From contig NZ_CAACVB010000028.1 in assembly GCF_900659635.1 (NCBI RefSeq), positions 1 through 53,144 of the forward strand: DNA of 53,144 nt, read 5' to 3'. The notes under the pieces are model-generated. The model saw only the letters and a list, made by a program, of their open reading frames with translations. It had not been told where the DNA came from and ran no database searches. Made by a program: the position numbers and the translations under genes. Shown piece by piece: positions 1 to 7,930 of the stretch (its first letter is position 1; every line of letters begins with the position of its first letter). This stretch comes from Actinomadura roseirufa (GTDB taxonomy: Bacteria > Actinomycetota > Actinomycetes > Streptosporangiales > Streptosporangiaceae).

Positions 1-1307
1 CGCTCGGGTGCCGGCTGCGGCCGACTCGCGGGGGCGGGCTGCGGCGGCGCGGGCTGTGATGGGGCGGCCTGCTGAGCCGGAGCCGGGGGCGGCGAGAACG
101 CGGGGGCCGGACCCGCACCGGAACCCTGGCCGCCGCCGAACCCGCCCTGCGCGGCCTGGCGCTCAAGGCGGTCGAGGCGGGCGAACATCGACGCCTCGTC
201 CTCGTACGCGGCGGGCAGCAGGATCCGCGCGCTGATCAGCTCCAGCAGCAGCCGCGGCGAGGTGGCGCCGCGCATCTCGGTGAGCCCGGTGTGCAGCAGG
301 TCGGCGGCGCGGGTCAGCTCGCCCGGCCCCATCGAGGACGCCTGCGCCCGCATCCGCTCCAGCTCGTCCGGCGGGACGTTCAGCAGCCCGGACCCGCCGG
401 CCTCCGGCACGTTCGACAAGATCACCAGGTCGCGGACGCGTTCCAGCAGGTCGGCGGCGAACCGGCGCGGGTCCTGGCCGCTCTCGACCACCCGGTCGAC
501 GGCGGCGAACACGGCGGAGCCGTCCCGGGCCGCGAACGCCGCGACGACCTCGTCCAGCAGCGCGGAGTCGGTGTAGCCGAGCAGCGAGACGGCCCGCGCG
601 TAGGTGATGCCCTGCTCGTCCGACCCGGCGAGGAGCTGGTCGAGGATCGACAGGGTGTCGCGGGCGGAACCGGCGCCCGCCCGCACCGCCAGCGGCAGCG
701 CGGACGTCTCGTAGGGGACGTCCTCGGCCCGCAGGATCTCCTCGACGAGCTCCTGCAGCACGCCGGGCGGGATCAGCCGGAACGGGTAGTGGTGCGTCCG
801 GGACCGGATCGTCCCGATGACCTTCTCCGGCTCGGTGGTCGCGAACACGAACTTCAGGTGCGGGGGCGGTTCCTCGACGAGCTTCAGCAGCGCGTTGAAG
901 CCCTCGCGGGTGACCATGTGCGCCTCGTCGATGATGTACACCTTGAAGCGCGCCGAGACGGGCGCGAAGAACGCGCGCTCGCGCAGGTCACGGGCATCGT
1001 CGACGCCACCGTGCGAGGCGGCGTCGATCTCGATGACGTCGATGTGCCCGGTGCCGGACGGGCCCAGCGCGACGCACGAGTCGCACTTGCCGCACGGGTC
1101 GGGGGTGGGCCCCTCTTCACAGTTCAGCGAGCGGGCGAGGATGCGGGCGCTGGAGGTCTTGCCGCAGCCGCGTGGGCCGCTGAACAGGTACGCGTGGTTG
1201 ATCCGGCCGTTGCGCAGCGCCTGCTGCAGCGGCTCCGCGACGTGCTCCTGCCCCTTGAGCTCGGCGAACGTCGCCGGTCGGTACTTGCGGTACAGAGCCA
1301 GACTCAT
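1..1307 (-). CDS. dnaX: DNA polymerase III subunit gamma/tau, 3' end outside window
   Basis: This is the clamp-loader ATPase of the replicative polymerase. Reading leftward from an ATG at 1307, the protein begins MSLALYRKYRPATFAEL. It has a Walker A motif GPRGCGKT at about residues 44-51, the zinc cysteines C63, C72, C75 and C78, and the Walker B sequence IIDEAH at about 125-130. After the AAA+ and collar domains (to about residue 390) the chain turns into a P/A/Q-rich linker, which is normal for tau, and the frame is still open at base 1. About 435 residues are visible. The SRP RNA gene lies directly upstream on the same strand, a common actinobacterial arrangement. Identification is certain; the C-terminus cannot be judged. 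Confidence 0.96.
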   Translation of the reverse strand, partial: MSLALYRKYRPATFAELKGQEHVAEPLQQALRNGRINHAYLFSGPRGCGKTSSARILARSLNCEEGPTPDPCGKCDSCVALGPSGTGHIDVIEIDAASHGGVDDARDLRERAFFAPVSARFKVYIIDEAHMVTREGFNALLKLVEEPPPHLKFVFATTEPEKVIGTIRSRTHHYPFRLIPPGVLQELVEEILRAEDVPYETSALPLAVRAGAGSARDTLSILDQLLAGSDEQGITYARAVSLLGYTDSALLDEVVAAFAARDGSAVFAAVDRVVESGQDPRRFAADLLERVRDLVILSNVPEAGGSGLLNVPPDELERMRAQASSMGPGELTRAADLLHTGLTEMRGATSPRLLLELISARILLPAAYEDEASMFARLDRLERQAAQGGFGGGQGSGAGPAPAFSPPPAPAQQAAPSQPAPPQPAPASRPQPAPE

Positions 1308-1352
1308 GGGGGTCCGCCCTCCCTCGAGAAGCAGAGCGTCAGAAACGAAAAG

Positions 1353-1439
1353 GACCCCCCGCACACCCGCCAGAGCCTGCTTATCCTTGCTGCCTTCCGG
1401 CCCTGGGGAGGTTCACAGGGTGACGCCGTGCGAGGGGTC
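1353..1439 (-). ncRNA. ffs: Signal recognition particle RNA (small bacterial 4.5S type)
   Basis: On the minus strand the sequence contains the conserved SRP apical core CCAGGGCCGGAAGGCAGCAA. The ends close by a 12-bp helix (1428-1439 with 1353-1364) containing one G-U pair. The length of about 87 nt fits the small SRP RNA lacking an Alu domain, which binds Ffh for co-translational membrane targeting. It sits about 45 bp upstream of dnaX on the same strand. The exact mature ends are inferred from the helix. Confidence 0.93.
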
Positions 1440-1503
1440 TGGCCACGAGTCTATGGCATCCGGCGTCCCGGGTTGGCACGGTTGCTCGCGTAGGCTCCGC
1501 CTC

Positions 1504-1848
1504 ATGCCCGATCCCCGGCAGAAGACGCTCCTGCACATCGCCGAACGCCACCACTGGGAAGCCGCGCGCGACTCCGGTGTGTCGTACACCATGTCGACCC
1601 TTGGCAGGACACTGGACGAGGAGGGTTTCATCCACTGCTCGTCCGACATGGCCCAAGTGGACGGGGTCCTCGGCCGCTTCTACACCGGCGTCGACCGGGC
1701 GGACCTGGTCCTCCTGGTGATCGACGCCGACGCGCTCGGCTCCCCCGTCCGCCACGAGCCCGCCGGGGACGAGCTGTTCCCGCACGTCTACGGCCCGATC
1801 CCGGTCTCCGCGGTTATTGATGCGCGGCCACTGCCCGGGACCCGGTAA
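1504..1848 (+). CDS. DUF952 family protein
   Basis: A 114-residue protein of the DUF952 family (COG3502 type), whose biochemical role is not established. Family features visible are the opening LLHIAERHHWEAA, the central EGFIHCSS and the C-terminal LFPHVYGPIPVSAV. An extended -10 like box TAGGCT lies at 1491-1496, only 7 bp before the ATG, and there is no ribosome binding site, so the transcript is probably leaderless. It is transcribed away from ffs-dnaX and ends 10 bp before tRNA-Ser. Confidence 0.85.
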   Translation: MPDPRQKTLLHIAERHHWEAARDSGVSYTMSTLGRTLDEEGFIHCSSDMAQVDGVLGRFYTGVDRADLVLLVIDADALGSPVRHEPAGDELFPHVYGPIPVSAVIDARPLPGTR

Positions 1849-1858
1849 GCTCGTCGGC

Positions 1859-1943
1859 GGAGGATTCGCCTAGTGGCCTAGGGCGCACGCTTGGAAAGCG
1901 TGTTGGGTTCACGCCCTCGCGAGTTCGAATCTCGCATCCTCCG
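1859..1943 (+). tRNA. tRNA-Ser (anticodon GGA)
   Basis: An 85-nt type II tRNA with a long variable arm. The acceptor stem pairs GGAGGAT (1859-1865) with ATCCTCC (1936-1942), with discriminator G at 1943. The anticodon loop TTGGAAA gives GGA, reading UCC and UCU. CCA is not encoded. The T-loop TTCGAAT is intact. Confidence 0.95.
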
Positions 1944-1969
1944 CTCGCCCGGCAGGGCGGACGACATCG

Positions 1970-1997
1970 AAGGGCGGCACCCGCGGGTGCCGCCCTT
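1970..1997 (+). terminator. Hairpin terminator after tRNA-Ser
   Basis: A perfect inverted repeat of 13 bp (AAGGGCGGCACCC at 1970-1982 with its complement at 1985-1997) begins 26 bp after the tRNA. There is no T-tract beyond CTT, so it is either a GC-strong terminator or a processing barrier for the tRNA transcript. Confidence 0.75.
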
Positions 1998-2303
1998 CAG
2001 TCGTTCCCGCGCCCGCCCGCCGGCCCCGGCCGAGCCCCGGCCGTGGGGTCGCCGCGCGGTGCGGACCATGGTGATAAGACCCCTGCGCAGTTGCCCCCGA
2101 GCATCGCGCGCGGGCCGCCGCCGCGCTTTGGAAAGCGACGACGATAATCACTTACCCAGGCGCGACGGTCGTATCAGCCGCACCGGAATACGGATGGCGA
2201 GCCATTCGGCGGGCCACCGGGATAACAGGGAGGGGCACCACTCGTCAACGTCGCAACGGGGCTGGTTCGTGCGTTCCGAGTTCGGGCCTGCGGCAAAGTG
2301 CTC
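1998..2303. other. Intergenic stretch without recognised gene
   Basis: About 300 bp between the tRNA terminator and the first repeat copy. Frames on both strands give only arginine/proline-rich translations without family resemblance. A slightly AT-richer patch lies near 2143-2155. I see no RNA gene here. Confidence 0.5.
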
Positions 2304-2391
2304 CTCAGCCGTCACGCGAGCGCACGGTTCGCGCTCGCACAAGAACGGTCGCGAAGCGAGCGCTAGCCGGCACCGCGGGCCGGGCTTGCGG
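2304..2391 (-). repeat. Dispersed hairpin repeat, copy 1 (internally deleted)
   Basis: This is the shortest of three related intergenic repeats in the window (others at 4887-5029 and 11833-11970). It shares an uninterrupted 23-nt run with copy 2 (2328-2350), the outer CTCAGCCGTCACGCGAGCGC end and the GGGCCGGGCTTGC end, but lacks the central hairpin. It overlaps the 3' end of the DUF397 gene: the last nine or so codons and the TAG stop at 2363-2365 lie inside the repeat. Confidence 0.8.
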
Positions 2392-2575
2392 TCAATACGG
2401 CGGTGATGAAGGCGTGCCAGTCCGTGGCGGCGAGGGCGAGGACGGGGCCCGCCGGGTTCTTGGAGTCGCGGACGCCGATGACCGCGCCGGCGGCGGCCAC
2501 CTCGACGCAGTTGCCCTTGCCGTTGCTGCGGCCGCTCTTGCGCCATACCGCATGAGACCAATCAGGAGCCGACAT
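2363..2575 (-). CDS. DUF397 domain protein, orphan
   Basis: A 70-residue protein with the DUF397 signature: WRKSGRSNGKGNCVEVA near residues 11-27, then VIGVRDSKNPAGPVL and WHAFITAV. DUF397 proteins are typically encoded just downstream of a DUF5753-type XRE regulator and often belong to abi/WhiJ-like regulatory sets in actinomycetes. No such regulator is found in the 500 bp upstream or on either side. Its C-terminal tail TASPARGAG is encoded by the dispersed repeat and resembles the repeat-encoded tail of the regulator at 5003-5695. The ATG at 2575 begins MSAPDWSHAVW, the usual family start. Confidence 0.88.
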   Translation of the reverse strand: MSAPDWSHAVWRKSGRSNGKGNCVEVAAAGAVIGVRDSKNPAGPVLALAATDWHAFITAVLTASPARGAG

Positions 2576-3081
2576 CACGCACCCTCTCGTCGTCGCTCCC
2601 CGGAAGCGGACGGCACCGGGGAGGCACACTTTCTGGTATCGCGCCTGACAATCGGCCCTCGGTGGACGACCGCGGGCCGGGCGGAGGCACGGGAAGGCCT
2701 GCGGGGAGCGACGGGGCATATCGGTGGTCTCTGCTGTTCCTCCTCCGGTGACGGGCCCCCGATCGACGCTTTGCCTTCCTCAGTCGAGTTGTATCTCGCG
2801 AATGCAGGCACGGCAAGTGTCCGGCCATTGCTCGGCAGGGATTGTTCCGTACTCGGCACCCTTGTTCTATGACCGGAAAAATTTGCCGCACCCTGGCACC
2901 GGGCGGTGCGGTTCCGGTCGGCGCGCTCACACGCGCGAGGCGTCGGCGGGAGACGCCCCCGGTGAATTAATCACTGCGTCCGGGTCGGCCGATGTCAGCG
3001 GTTTACCTATGCCACTGAGTCCGGCGACCCATCCAGTTGCGCCGATTTCTCTGGCCCCATCGGACACCGTAGACTCAAGGA
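2576..3081. other. Intergenic stretch, missing the expected DUF397 partner
   Basis: Roughly 500 bp upstream of the DUF397 gene. I looked for an XRE/DUF5753 regulator or its remains in the minus-strand frames and found none. The stretch near 2866-2885 is AT-richer than average (GACCGGAAAAATTTG) and may hold a promoter. No gene is supported. Confidence 0.5.
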
Positions 3082-3393
3082 GTGATCTTCAAGGCGGTAG
3101 GTGACGGAAGGCCTTATCCGGAGCACGGTCTCTCGTCCCGGGACTGGGCCCGGATTCCACCTCGCCAGGTCCGCCTTGATCAACTTGTCAGCACGAAGCG
3201 GGAACTCGACCTCCAGTCCCTGCTCTCGAAGGACTCCACGTTCTATGGCGACCTGTTCCCCCACGTCGTCCAATGGCAGGGCGAGCTTTACCTGGAGGAC
3301 GGCCTGCATCGCGCCCTGCGCGCCGCGCTGCACCAGCGGCTGGTGCTGCACGCCCGCGTCCTCGACCTCGACGCGGTGGACATGCGGGGCTGA
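3082..3393 (+). CDS. Small conserved actinobacterial protein (VapB-antitoxin-like annotation)
   Basis: A 103-residue protein beginning MIFKAVGDGRPYPEHG, with DSTFYGDLFPHVVQWQGELYLEDGLHRALRAAL in its second half. Close homologues are common in Streptomyces and relatives, where some are labelled type II antitoxin of the VapB family. I see no PIN-domain toxin beside it, so the role is unproven. The GTG start at 3082 is preceded by TAGACT (3070-3075) at leaderless spacing, and AAGGAG directly abuts the GTG, which is too close for a normal ribosome binding site. It converges on the MFS gene, with only 3 bp between the stops. Confidence 0.75.
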   Translation: MIFKAVGDGRPYPEHGLSSRDWARIPPRQVRLDQLVSTKRELDLQSLLSKDSTFYGDLFPHVVQWQGELYLEDGLHRALRAALHQRLVLHARVLDLDAVDMRG

Positions 3394-3396
3394 CCG

Positions 3397-4677
3397 TCAG
3401 CGGGTCCGGGCGGGCCGGGCGGCCGGCACCTCCTTGACCTCGATCAGGTGCTCGACGGTGGTCTCGCCGCCGACCGGACGGACGAACCCGGGGCGCGCGG
3501 CGAGCAGGCCGAAGACGGCCTCGGGGACCACGAGGACGAGCAGCAGGACGAGCGGAACGTCCCAGGCGCCCGTGGCGCCGTGCAGGACGCCGACGGCGAA
3601 CGGGCCCGCGGCGGCCAGGAGGTATCCGCCGGTCTGGGCCATGCCCGACAGCCGCGCGGCGACCGACGGGCTGGGCGAGCGCAGGCCCAGCAGGGTGTAG
3701 GCGAGCGGGAAGGCGCCGCCCGTGCCGATCCCCAGGACGATGATCCACGCCCAGCCCGCGGCGGGCGCCAGGAGCAGGCCGCCGAGACCGGCCGCCATGG
3801 TGACCGCGACGACGGCGACGAGGCCGCGCGGGTCGCGCGACCGGGCGGCCAGGACGGGGACGGCGAAGCCCAGCGGGATGCCGACGATCATCATGGTGGA
3901 GACCATCATCCCGGCGGTGGCGGGGGCGTACCCGGCGTCCCGCATGATCTCCGGCAGCCAGGACATCAGCACGTAGAACATCAGGGACGCCAGGCCCATG
4001 AACACCGCGACGTACCAGGCCCGGGGCGAGCGCAGCAGCGATCCCCCGGCGGCGGGAGGCGCCGTCCGGGCCGCGACGTCGCCCTCGCGGCGCCCGCGCA
4101 GCGCGAGCGGGCCCCAGACCAGCGCGGCGGCCAGCGAGGGGACGGCCCACACGGCCAGCGCGAGCCGCCAGCCGCCCGCGCCGTCGAGCGGGACGGCGAG
4201 CCCGGCGGCGACGGCGCCGCTGGCTGCCATGAGCATCATCGCGAGGCCGGTGAGCGAGCCGACGCGGGACGGGAAGGCGCGCTTGATGACGGCGGGCATG
4301 AGGACGTTGCCCATCGCGATCCCCGCCCCGGCCAGGACCGTTCCAAGGTAGAGCGTCACCGCGGCCGGGACGACGCGGATCACGATGCCGACCGTGATCA
4401 TGACGAGTGAGCCGGCGATGGCGACCTGCGTGCCGAGCCGCCGCGCGAGCACCGGCGCGAGGGAGGCGAAGGCGCCCAGGCACAGCACCGGGAGGGTCGT
4501 GAGGACGCTCACCTGCACGCCGGACAGGCCGAACGCCGCGCGCAGCTCGCCGAGCACCGGGGAGATCCCGGTGATCGCGGCGCGCAGGTTGACGGTGAGC
4601 AGCACGAGTCCGGCCAGGGACCAGGCGGCGGTGGCGCGGGGGGCGCGGGGGACGGGGGTCAGGGCCGAGGAGTTCAT
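3397..4677 (-). CDS. MFS transporter, CynX/NimT family
   Basis: A 426-residue membrane protein with about 12 hydrophobic segments, starting after a short polar N-terminus. The first helices read LAGLVLLTVNLRAAITGISPVL and the linker FGLSGVQVSVLTTLPVLCLGAFASLAPVLARRLG. This TVNLRAAITG / PVLCLGAFA pattern is that of the CynX/NimT (cyanate or 2-nitroimidazole) exporters. The real substrate cannot be read from sequence. A perfect GTGCACG inverted repeat lies at 4841-4858, about 165 bp upstream, and the next gene upstream encodes a FadR-type regulator, a plausible controller. The ATG at 4677 gives the standard length. Confidence 0.88.
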   Translation of the reverse strand: MNSSALTPVPRAPRATAAWSLAGLVLLTVNLRAAITGISPVLGELRAAFGLSGVQVSVLTTLPVLCLGAFASLAPVLARRLGTQVAIAGSLVMITVGIVIRVVPAAVTLYLGTVLAGAGIAMGNVLMPAVIKRAFPSRVGSLTGLAMMLMAASGAVAAGLAVPLDGAGGWRLALAVWAVPSLAAALVWGPLALRGRREGDVAARTAPPAAGGSLLRSPRAWYVAVFMGLASLMFYVLMSWLPEIMRDAGYAPATAGMMVSTMMIVGIPLGFAVPVLAARSRDPRGLVAVVAVTMAAGLGGLLLAPAAGWAWIIVLGIGTGGAFPLAYTLLGLRSPSPSVAARLSGMAQTGGYLLAAAGPFAVGVLHGATGAWDVPLVLLLVLVVPEAVFGLLAARPGFVRPVGGETTVEHLIEVKEVPAARPARTR

Positions 4678-4840
4678 GTCGCCTTCGTCTCGCGCCTCGG
4701 GGCGCGTCGAAACCGGATGGGGATCGGGGCATGCCGCCGGTGGACGGCATCACCGGTGGCGGCCGCAAGCGGCCCGGCGAAGCCTCGCCGCGAACTGCGA
4801 CGAGGGTGATCGTTATTGGGCGGTCGTGGTCGGTGTCTTA

Positions 4841-4858
4841 GTGCACGAAAACGTGCAC
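4841..4858. promoter_or_regulatory. Perfect inverted repeat, candidate operator
   Basis: GTGCACG-AAAA-CGTGCAC has two perfect 7-bp arms. It lies in the non-coding gap upstream of the MFS gene, with TAAGAC just beyond it on the minus strand as a possible -10. Its position between the transporter and the FadR-type regulator suggests a binding site, but the cognate protein is not known. Confidence 0.5.
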
Positions 4859-4886
4859 GACGTGCCTGCGCCCCTGCCTCAAGTGG

Positions 4887-5029
4887 CCTCAGCCGTCACG
4901 CGAGCGCGCGCCCTGACCGGCGGGGCAATGCCGGAGGCGAGCCCCGCCGGGAAGATCGCGAAGCGATTCGCGCTCGCACAAGAACGGTCACGGAGCGAGC
5001 CGCTAGGCGAGCCCGTGGGCCGGGCTTGC
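4887..5029 (-). repeat. Dispersed hairpin repeat, copy 2 (full length)
   Basis: A 143-bp element homologous to copies 1 and 3. A central hairpin has arms CCGGCGGGGC (4917-4926) and GCCCCGCCGG (4941-4950). A 34-nt run (4949-4982) is identical to copy 3, and the flank AGAACGGTC is shared with copy 1. The right end overlaps the last codons and the TAG stop (5003-5005) of the FadR-type regulator. In copy 3 the C-G pair at 4921/4946 is replaced by T-A, so the stem is conserved by compensation. Confidence 0.85.
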
Positions 5030-5695
5030 AGTAGACACAGCCAGGATCTGGTCCAGACACGCGTGGGTGGCCCCGGCGGCGGCGGACGCGTCGCCCGCTT
5101 CGATGGCGGCGGCGATGGGGCCGTGGGGGACGTCCGAATGCTCCAGGAGCGTGCCGGCGGCGCCGATGCTCGCCCGCAGCGCGGCGCTGAAGTCCCGGTA
5201 GAGGTCGGTCAGGACCTTGTTGTGGGTGGCGTCGACGACCGCGGTGTGGAAGGCGAGGTCCGCCTCGACGAACGCGGTGTGCTCGCCGGCGGCCCACGCC
5301 GCGTCCCGGCCGGTCAGGGCGAGACCGATGGCGGCGACGTCCTCCGGGGTGCGGCGGGACGCCGCCAGCCGCGCGGCCTCCACCTCCAGGCCGCGCCTGA
5401 CCTCAAGGATCTCGACGAGCTCGGCCGTCTCCAGGCGGCGCCGGACGGCGCTGGAGAGCTCGCTGGTGGCGCGGACGTAAGTGCCGTCGCCCTGCCGGCT
5501 GTCGAGCAGCCCGGCGTGGGTGAGGGCGCGGACGGCCTCGCGGACGGTGTTGCGGCCGACGCCGAGGGTCTCCGACAGCACCGGCTCCGGCGGGATCTTC
5601 GCGCCGACCGCCCAGACGCCCTCGGCGATCTCGCTGCGGAGCTGGTCGATCACCTGGTCGACCAGCGAGGAGCGGCGGGTGGTGCGCAGGGTCAT
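5003..5695 (-). CDS. FadR/GntR family transcriptional regulator (FCD domain)
   Basis: A 230-residue regulator. The N-terminal GntR winged helix spans about residues 8-75 (SLVDQVIDQLRSEIAEGVW, then GVGRNTVREAVRALTHAGLL, then RQGDGTYV). It is followed by an all-helical FCD effector domain with the usual metal-ligand pattern (LAFHTAVVDATHNKVL). FCD regulators sense small carboxylates or sugars. The last residues TASPAHGLA and the stop are encoded inside the dispersed repeat. TGTC and GACA half-sites at 5747-5750 and 5761-5764 may be an autoregulatory operator. The adjacent MFS gene is the most likely target, by proximity only. Confidence 0.92.
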   Translation of the reverse strand: MTLRTTRRSSLVDQVIDQLRSEIAEGVWAVGAKIPPEPVLSETLGVGRNTVREAVRALTHAGLLDSRQGDGTYVRATSELSSAVRRRLETAELVEILEVRRGLEVEAARLAASRRTPEDVAAIGLALTGRDAAWAAGEHTAFVEADLAFHTAVVDATHNKVLTDLYRDFSAALRASIGAAGTLLEHSDVPHGPIAAAIEAGDASAAAGATHACLDQILAVSTASPAHGLA

Positions 5696-5933
5696 CGGTC
5701 CTTCTTCGGTCGGCGCGGGGGGACATCCGGTCAGCCAGTCATCCCATGTCTCGATGATAGGACAACGCGCGAACCGGTTTTATTTCCGTCCCCTTCGAGT
5801 CGGCGCCCAGGTCGCGGCTGGTGACCAGCACCGGATTCACGAACCCGAGCGCGTCGAGGCGGCGCCAGGCGATTGGCCGGCCACTGCCCGCAACCGGCCG
5901 GGGGCCTGCCGCGTGTACATGGTTCGTGGTTGA

Positions 5934-5966
5934 AGTGGCCTCCGCTCGTGGCGAGTGGAGGCCACT
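5934..5966 (-). terminator. Hairpin downstream of the XRE/TPR gene
   Basis: AGTGGCCTCC (5934-5943) pairs with GGAGGCCACT (5957-5966). An inner CTCG-TGG-CGAG pairing makes the hairpin almost continuous. It begins about 48 bp after the stop of the leftward gene ending at 6014, so it probably ends that transcript. No T-run follows. Confidence 0.6.
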
Positions 5967-6013
5967 GCGCCGTCCACCGCGTCATCCACGGACCAAACAC
6001 ACGACCTGCCGGG

Positions 6014-7501
6014 TCAGACGCGTCCGAGGTCGCAGTTGGCCTCCTGCGGCCGGGCGGCCCGCAGCCCGATCGCCTCCAGTGCCAGACGGTAGGCGGAGGC
6101 GGCGCCGGCACCGTCGCGCACCAGCTCGAACAGCTCACCCAGCTCACGGTAGAGCTGCGCCACGGGACGGCCGGACGGCAGCGCGCTCAGCTGCTCCGCG
6201 GCGGCGCGCAGGACGACCTGGGCCGCCCCCGCGTCCCCCTGGGCCACACGGGCCCGGGCCAGGACCAGACGCGCCAGGACGGTCTTCTGAGTGCGCGCGA
6301 CGAGGTCGTCCCCGGGCTGCGAGGTCACCGGGTGGGTGCTCTCCGGTGCCGCCAGGGCCAAGCCCGTGTCGAGGAACCGCTCCAGCTCGGAGACCGCGTC
6401 GTCCAGGTCGCCCATCAGAACCAGCGCGCGCGCCCTGGCGATCGTGCTCTCCGTGGCCTCGGCCCCCTCCAGGACGGAGGTCTCTTCAAGCAGGCCCAGT
6501 GCCTCCCGTGCCGCGGCGGGGGAGCCCTCAGGACGAGGACGCTCGCTGCCGGGCCGTCCGGTGTCGCTGTACTCGCCCGAGGCCGGGACGGCGCTCGTCC
6601 CGCCCGGGAGCGGCGTGGGCGCGGGCTCCGAGAAGGGCTGTACGCCCCTGAGCAGCGCCTTGGCGGCGGCCAGGTTCAGGCGGGCGCGCGTCAGGGCCGG
6701 GGTGCCGTCGCTGCGCGCGGCCAGCGCCTGGTCGGCGAAGTAGAGCGAGTCGCCGATCGTGCCCTCCTCCAGGGCGCGCATGCTGGCCTTCTGGTAGGAG
6801 GCGCTCGTCGTATCGCCCAGGGCGCGCTCGGGGAACAGGAGCCGCCGCCCGACGTCGTGGGCGCGCTCCGGGTCGGATCGATCCACGTAGGCGAGCAGGA
6901 GGACGCGGCCCGTCTCGGTGAACTCCTGCCCCGTGTTCAGGGCGAGCCTGCGCAGCCGCTCCATCGCGCGCTCGCCGAGGGAGATCGCCTGACCGAGGTC
7001 GCCCACCGTGTGGTAGCAGCGCGCCAGCGCGATCACCGGTGGCAGCCAGCTGGCCCGGCTGGGGTCGCGCTCGGCCAGCTCGCGCAGTTCCTCGAACAGC
7101 GCGATGGCCTGGTCGGTCCGGCCGAGCTCCTCCAGGGCGCGGGCGCGGCCCCAGCGGGCCCGCGCCGTCAGGTCGGGGTCGTCACTGCGCGCGATCACCT
7201 CGTCGAAGCCCGTCTCGGCGGTGGCGGGGTCGCCGCCCAGCAGCGCGAGGTGCGCGTGGCGTTCCCGGACCTCGAGATGGGCACGCTGCTCCGGCTCGAC
7301 GCCCTCGGCGAGGTACTCCGGCGTGCAGCCGAGGCGTTCGGCCAGCATCCGCAGAACGGTCGGCGTCGGAGTGCGCTTCCCGGACTCGATCAATGAGATG
7401 TAGCTGTCGGAAAGGTCGTGACCGGCGAGCTGTGCCTGCGACAAGCGTCTGGTCAGCCGCAGGTTGCGGACACGTTCGCCGACGTTGCCTGGACCCGGCA
7501 T
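6014..7501 (-). CDS. XRE-family regulator with tetratricopeptide repeats
   Basis: A 495-residue cytoplasmic protein. An XRE helix-turn-helix lies at about residues 8-62 (VRNLRLTRRLSQAQLAGHDLSDSYISLIESGKRTPTPTVLRMLAERLG). The rest is alpha-helical TPR-like repeats (AETGFDEVIARSDDPDLTARARWGRARALEELGRTDQAIALFEEL and others) to the C-terminus, with a flexible P/G/S-rich insert near residues 290-330. This layout is common in actinomycetes and resembles peptide-sensing regulators, but no signal peptide gene is visible nearby. The ligand and target are unknown. The gene stands alone, with about 430 bp of non-coding DNA upstream. Confidence 0.9.
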   Translation of the reverse strand: MPGPGNVGERVRNLRLTRRLSQAQLAGHDLSDSYISLIESGKRTPTPTVLRMLAERLGCTPEYLAEGVEPEQRAHLEVRERHAHLALLGGDPATAETGFDEVIARSDDPDLTARARWGRARALEELGRTDQAIALFEELRELAERDPSRASWLPPVIALARCYHTVGDLGQAISLGERAMERLRRLALNTGQEFTETGRVLLLAYVDRSDPERAHDVGRRLLFPERALGDTTSASYQKASMRALEEGTIGDSLYFADQALAARSDGTPALTRARLNLAAAKALLRGVQPFSEPAPTPLPGGTSAVPASGEYSDTGRPGSERPRPEGSPAAAREALGLLEETSVLEGAEATESTIARARALVLMGDLDDAVSELERFLDTGLALAAPESTHPVTSQPGDDLVARTQKTVLARLVLARARVAQGDAGAAQVVLRAAAEQLSALPSGRPVAQLYRELGELFELVRDGAGAASAYRLALEAIGLRAARPQEANCDLGRV

Positions 7502-7930
7502 GTGGACTCACTTAGCGGAAGTAATCAGGCGGCTGGGGTGCCGACATGATTGCACATTGCGGGTTATCGCACATCGAGAGTAATGAAGCGGCCGTGGTCG
7601 AGAGCACCGGCTCGGACGTCCTCGCCCCCCTGGATCCGGTGGTTCGGGGCATCGCGTGCCGCCGGTTCGACGGCGGATCCCGATCGGGCCCGTGCCGCCC
7701 CGCCGCCCTGCGGAGGGGGTCGCCCCCGGCCCGGACGCGCCGGGCGGCCCTGTCCGCCGTCCGGCTCGCGACGCTCACCTCCGACGTTATCCGACGAGAC
7801 GCTCAAGATCGGCCAAACGGCGAATATTTGACCGCCCGTTATGCAAGCCTGCCTCCGCGGAGACACTCCAGAAGCCCGTCCCGCGCGGGCTTTCACGCCT
7901 TCCGGGCGGCCGGGGCCGCGGGGCCGATCG
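7502..7930. other. Intergenic stretch upstream of the XRE/TPR gene
   Basis: About 430 bp separate two leftward genes. Near 7553-7571 lies an interrupted symmetry TGCG-GGTTAT-CGCA with flanking GCACAT elements, a possible operator for the regulator starting at 7501. No coding frame here resembles a known protein. Confidence 0.45.
7872..7892 (-). terminator. Short hairpin downstream of the PH-domain gene
   Basis: AAGCCCG (7872-7878) pairs with CGGGCTT (7886-7892) across a 7-nt loop, about 40 bp after the stop of the leftward gene ending at 7931. Confidence 0.5.

Noticed and set aside
3082..3393. A complete VapBC toxin-antitoxin pair
   Set aside because: Only the small antitoxin-like protein is present; the neighbour is an MFS gene on the other strand and no PIN domain is encoded nearby.
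3188..4768. A 526-codon minus-strand frame overlapping the MFS gene
   Set aside because: It is arginine/proline-rich and runs in another frame of the same strand as a clear transporter.
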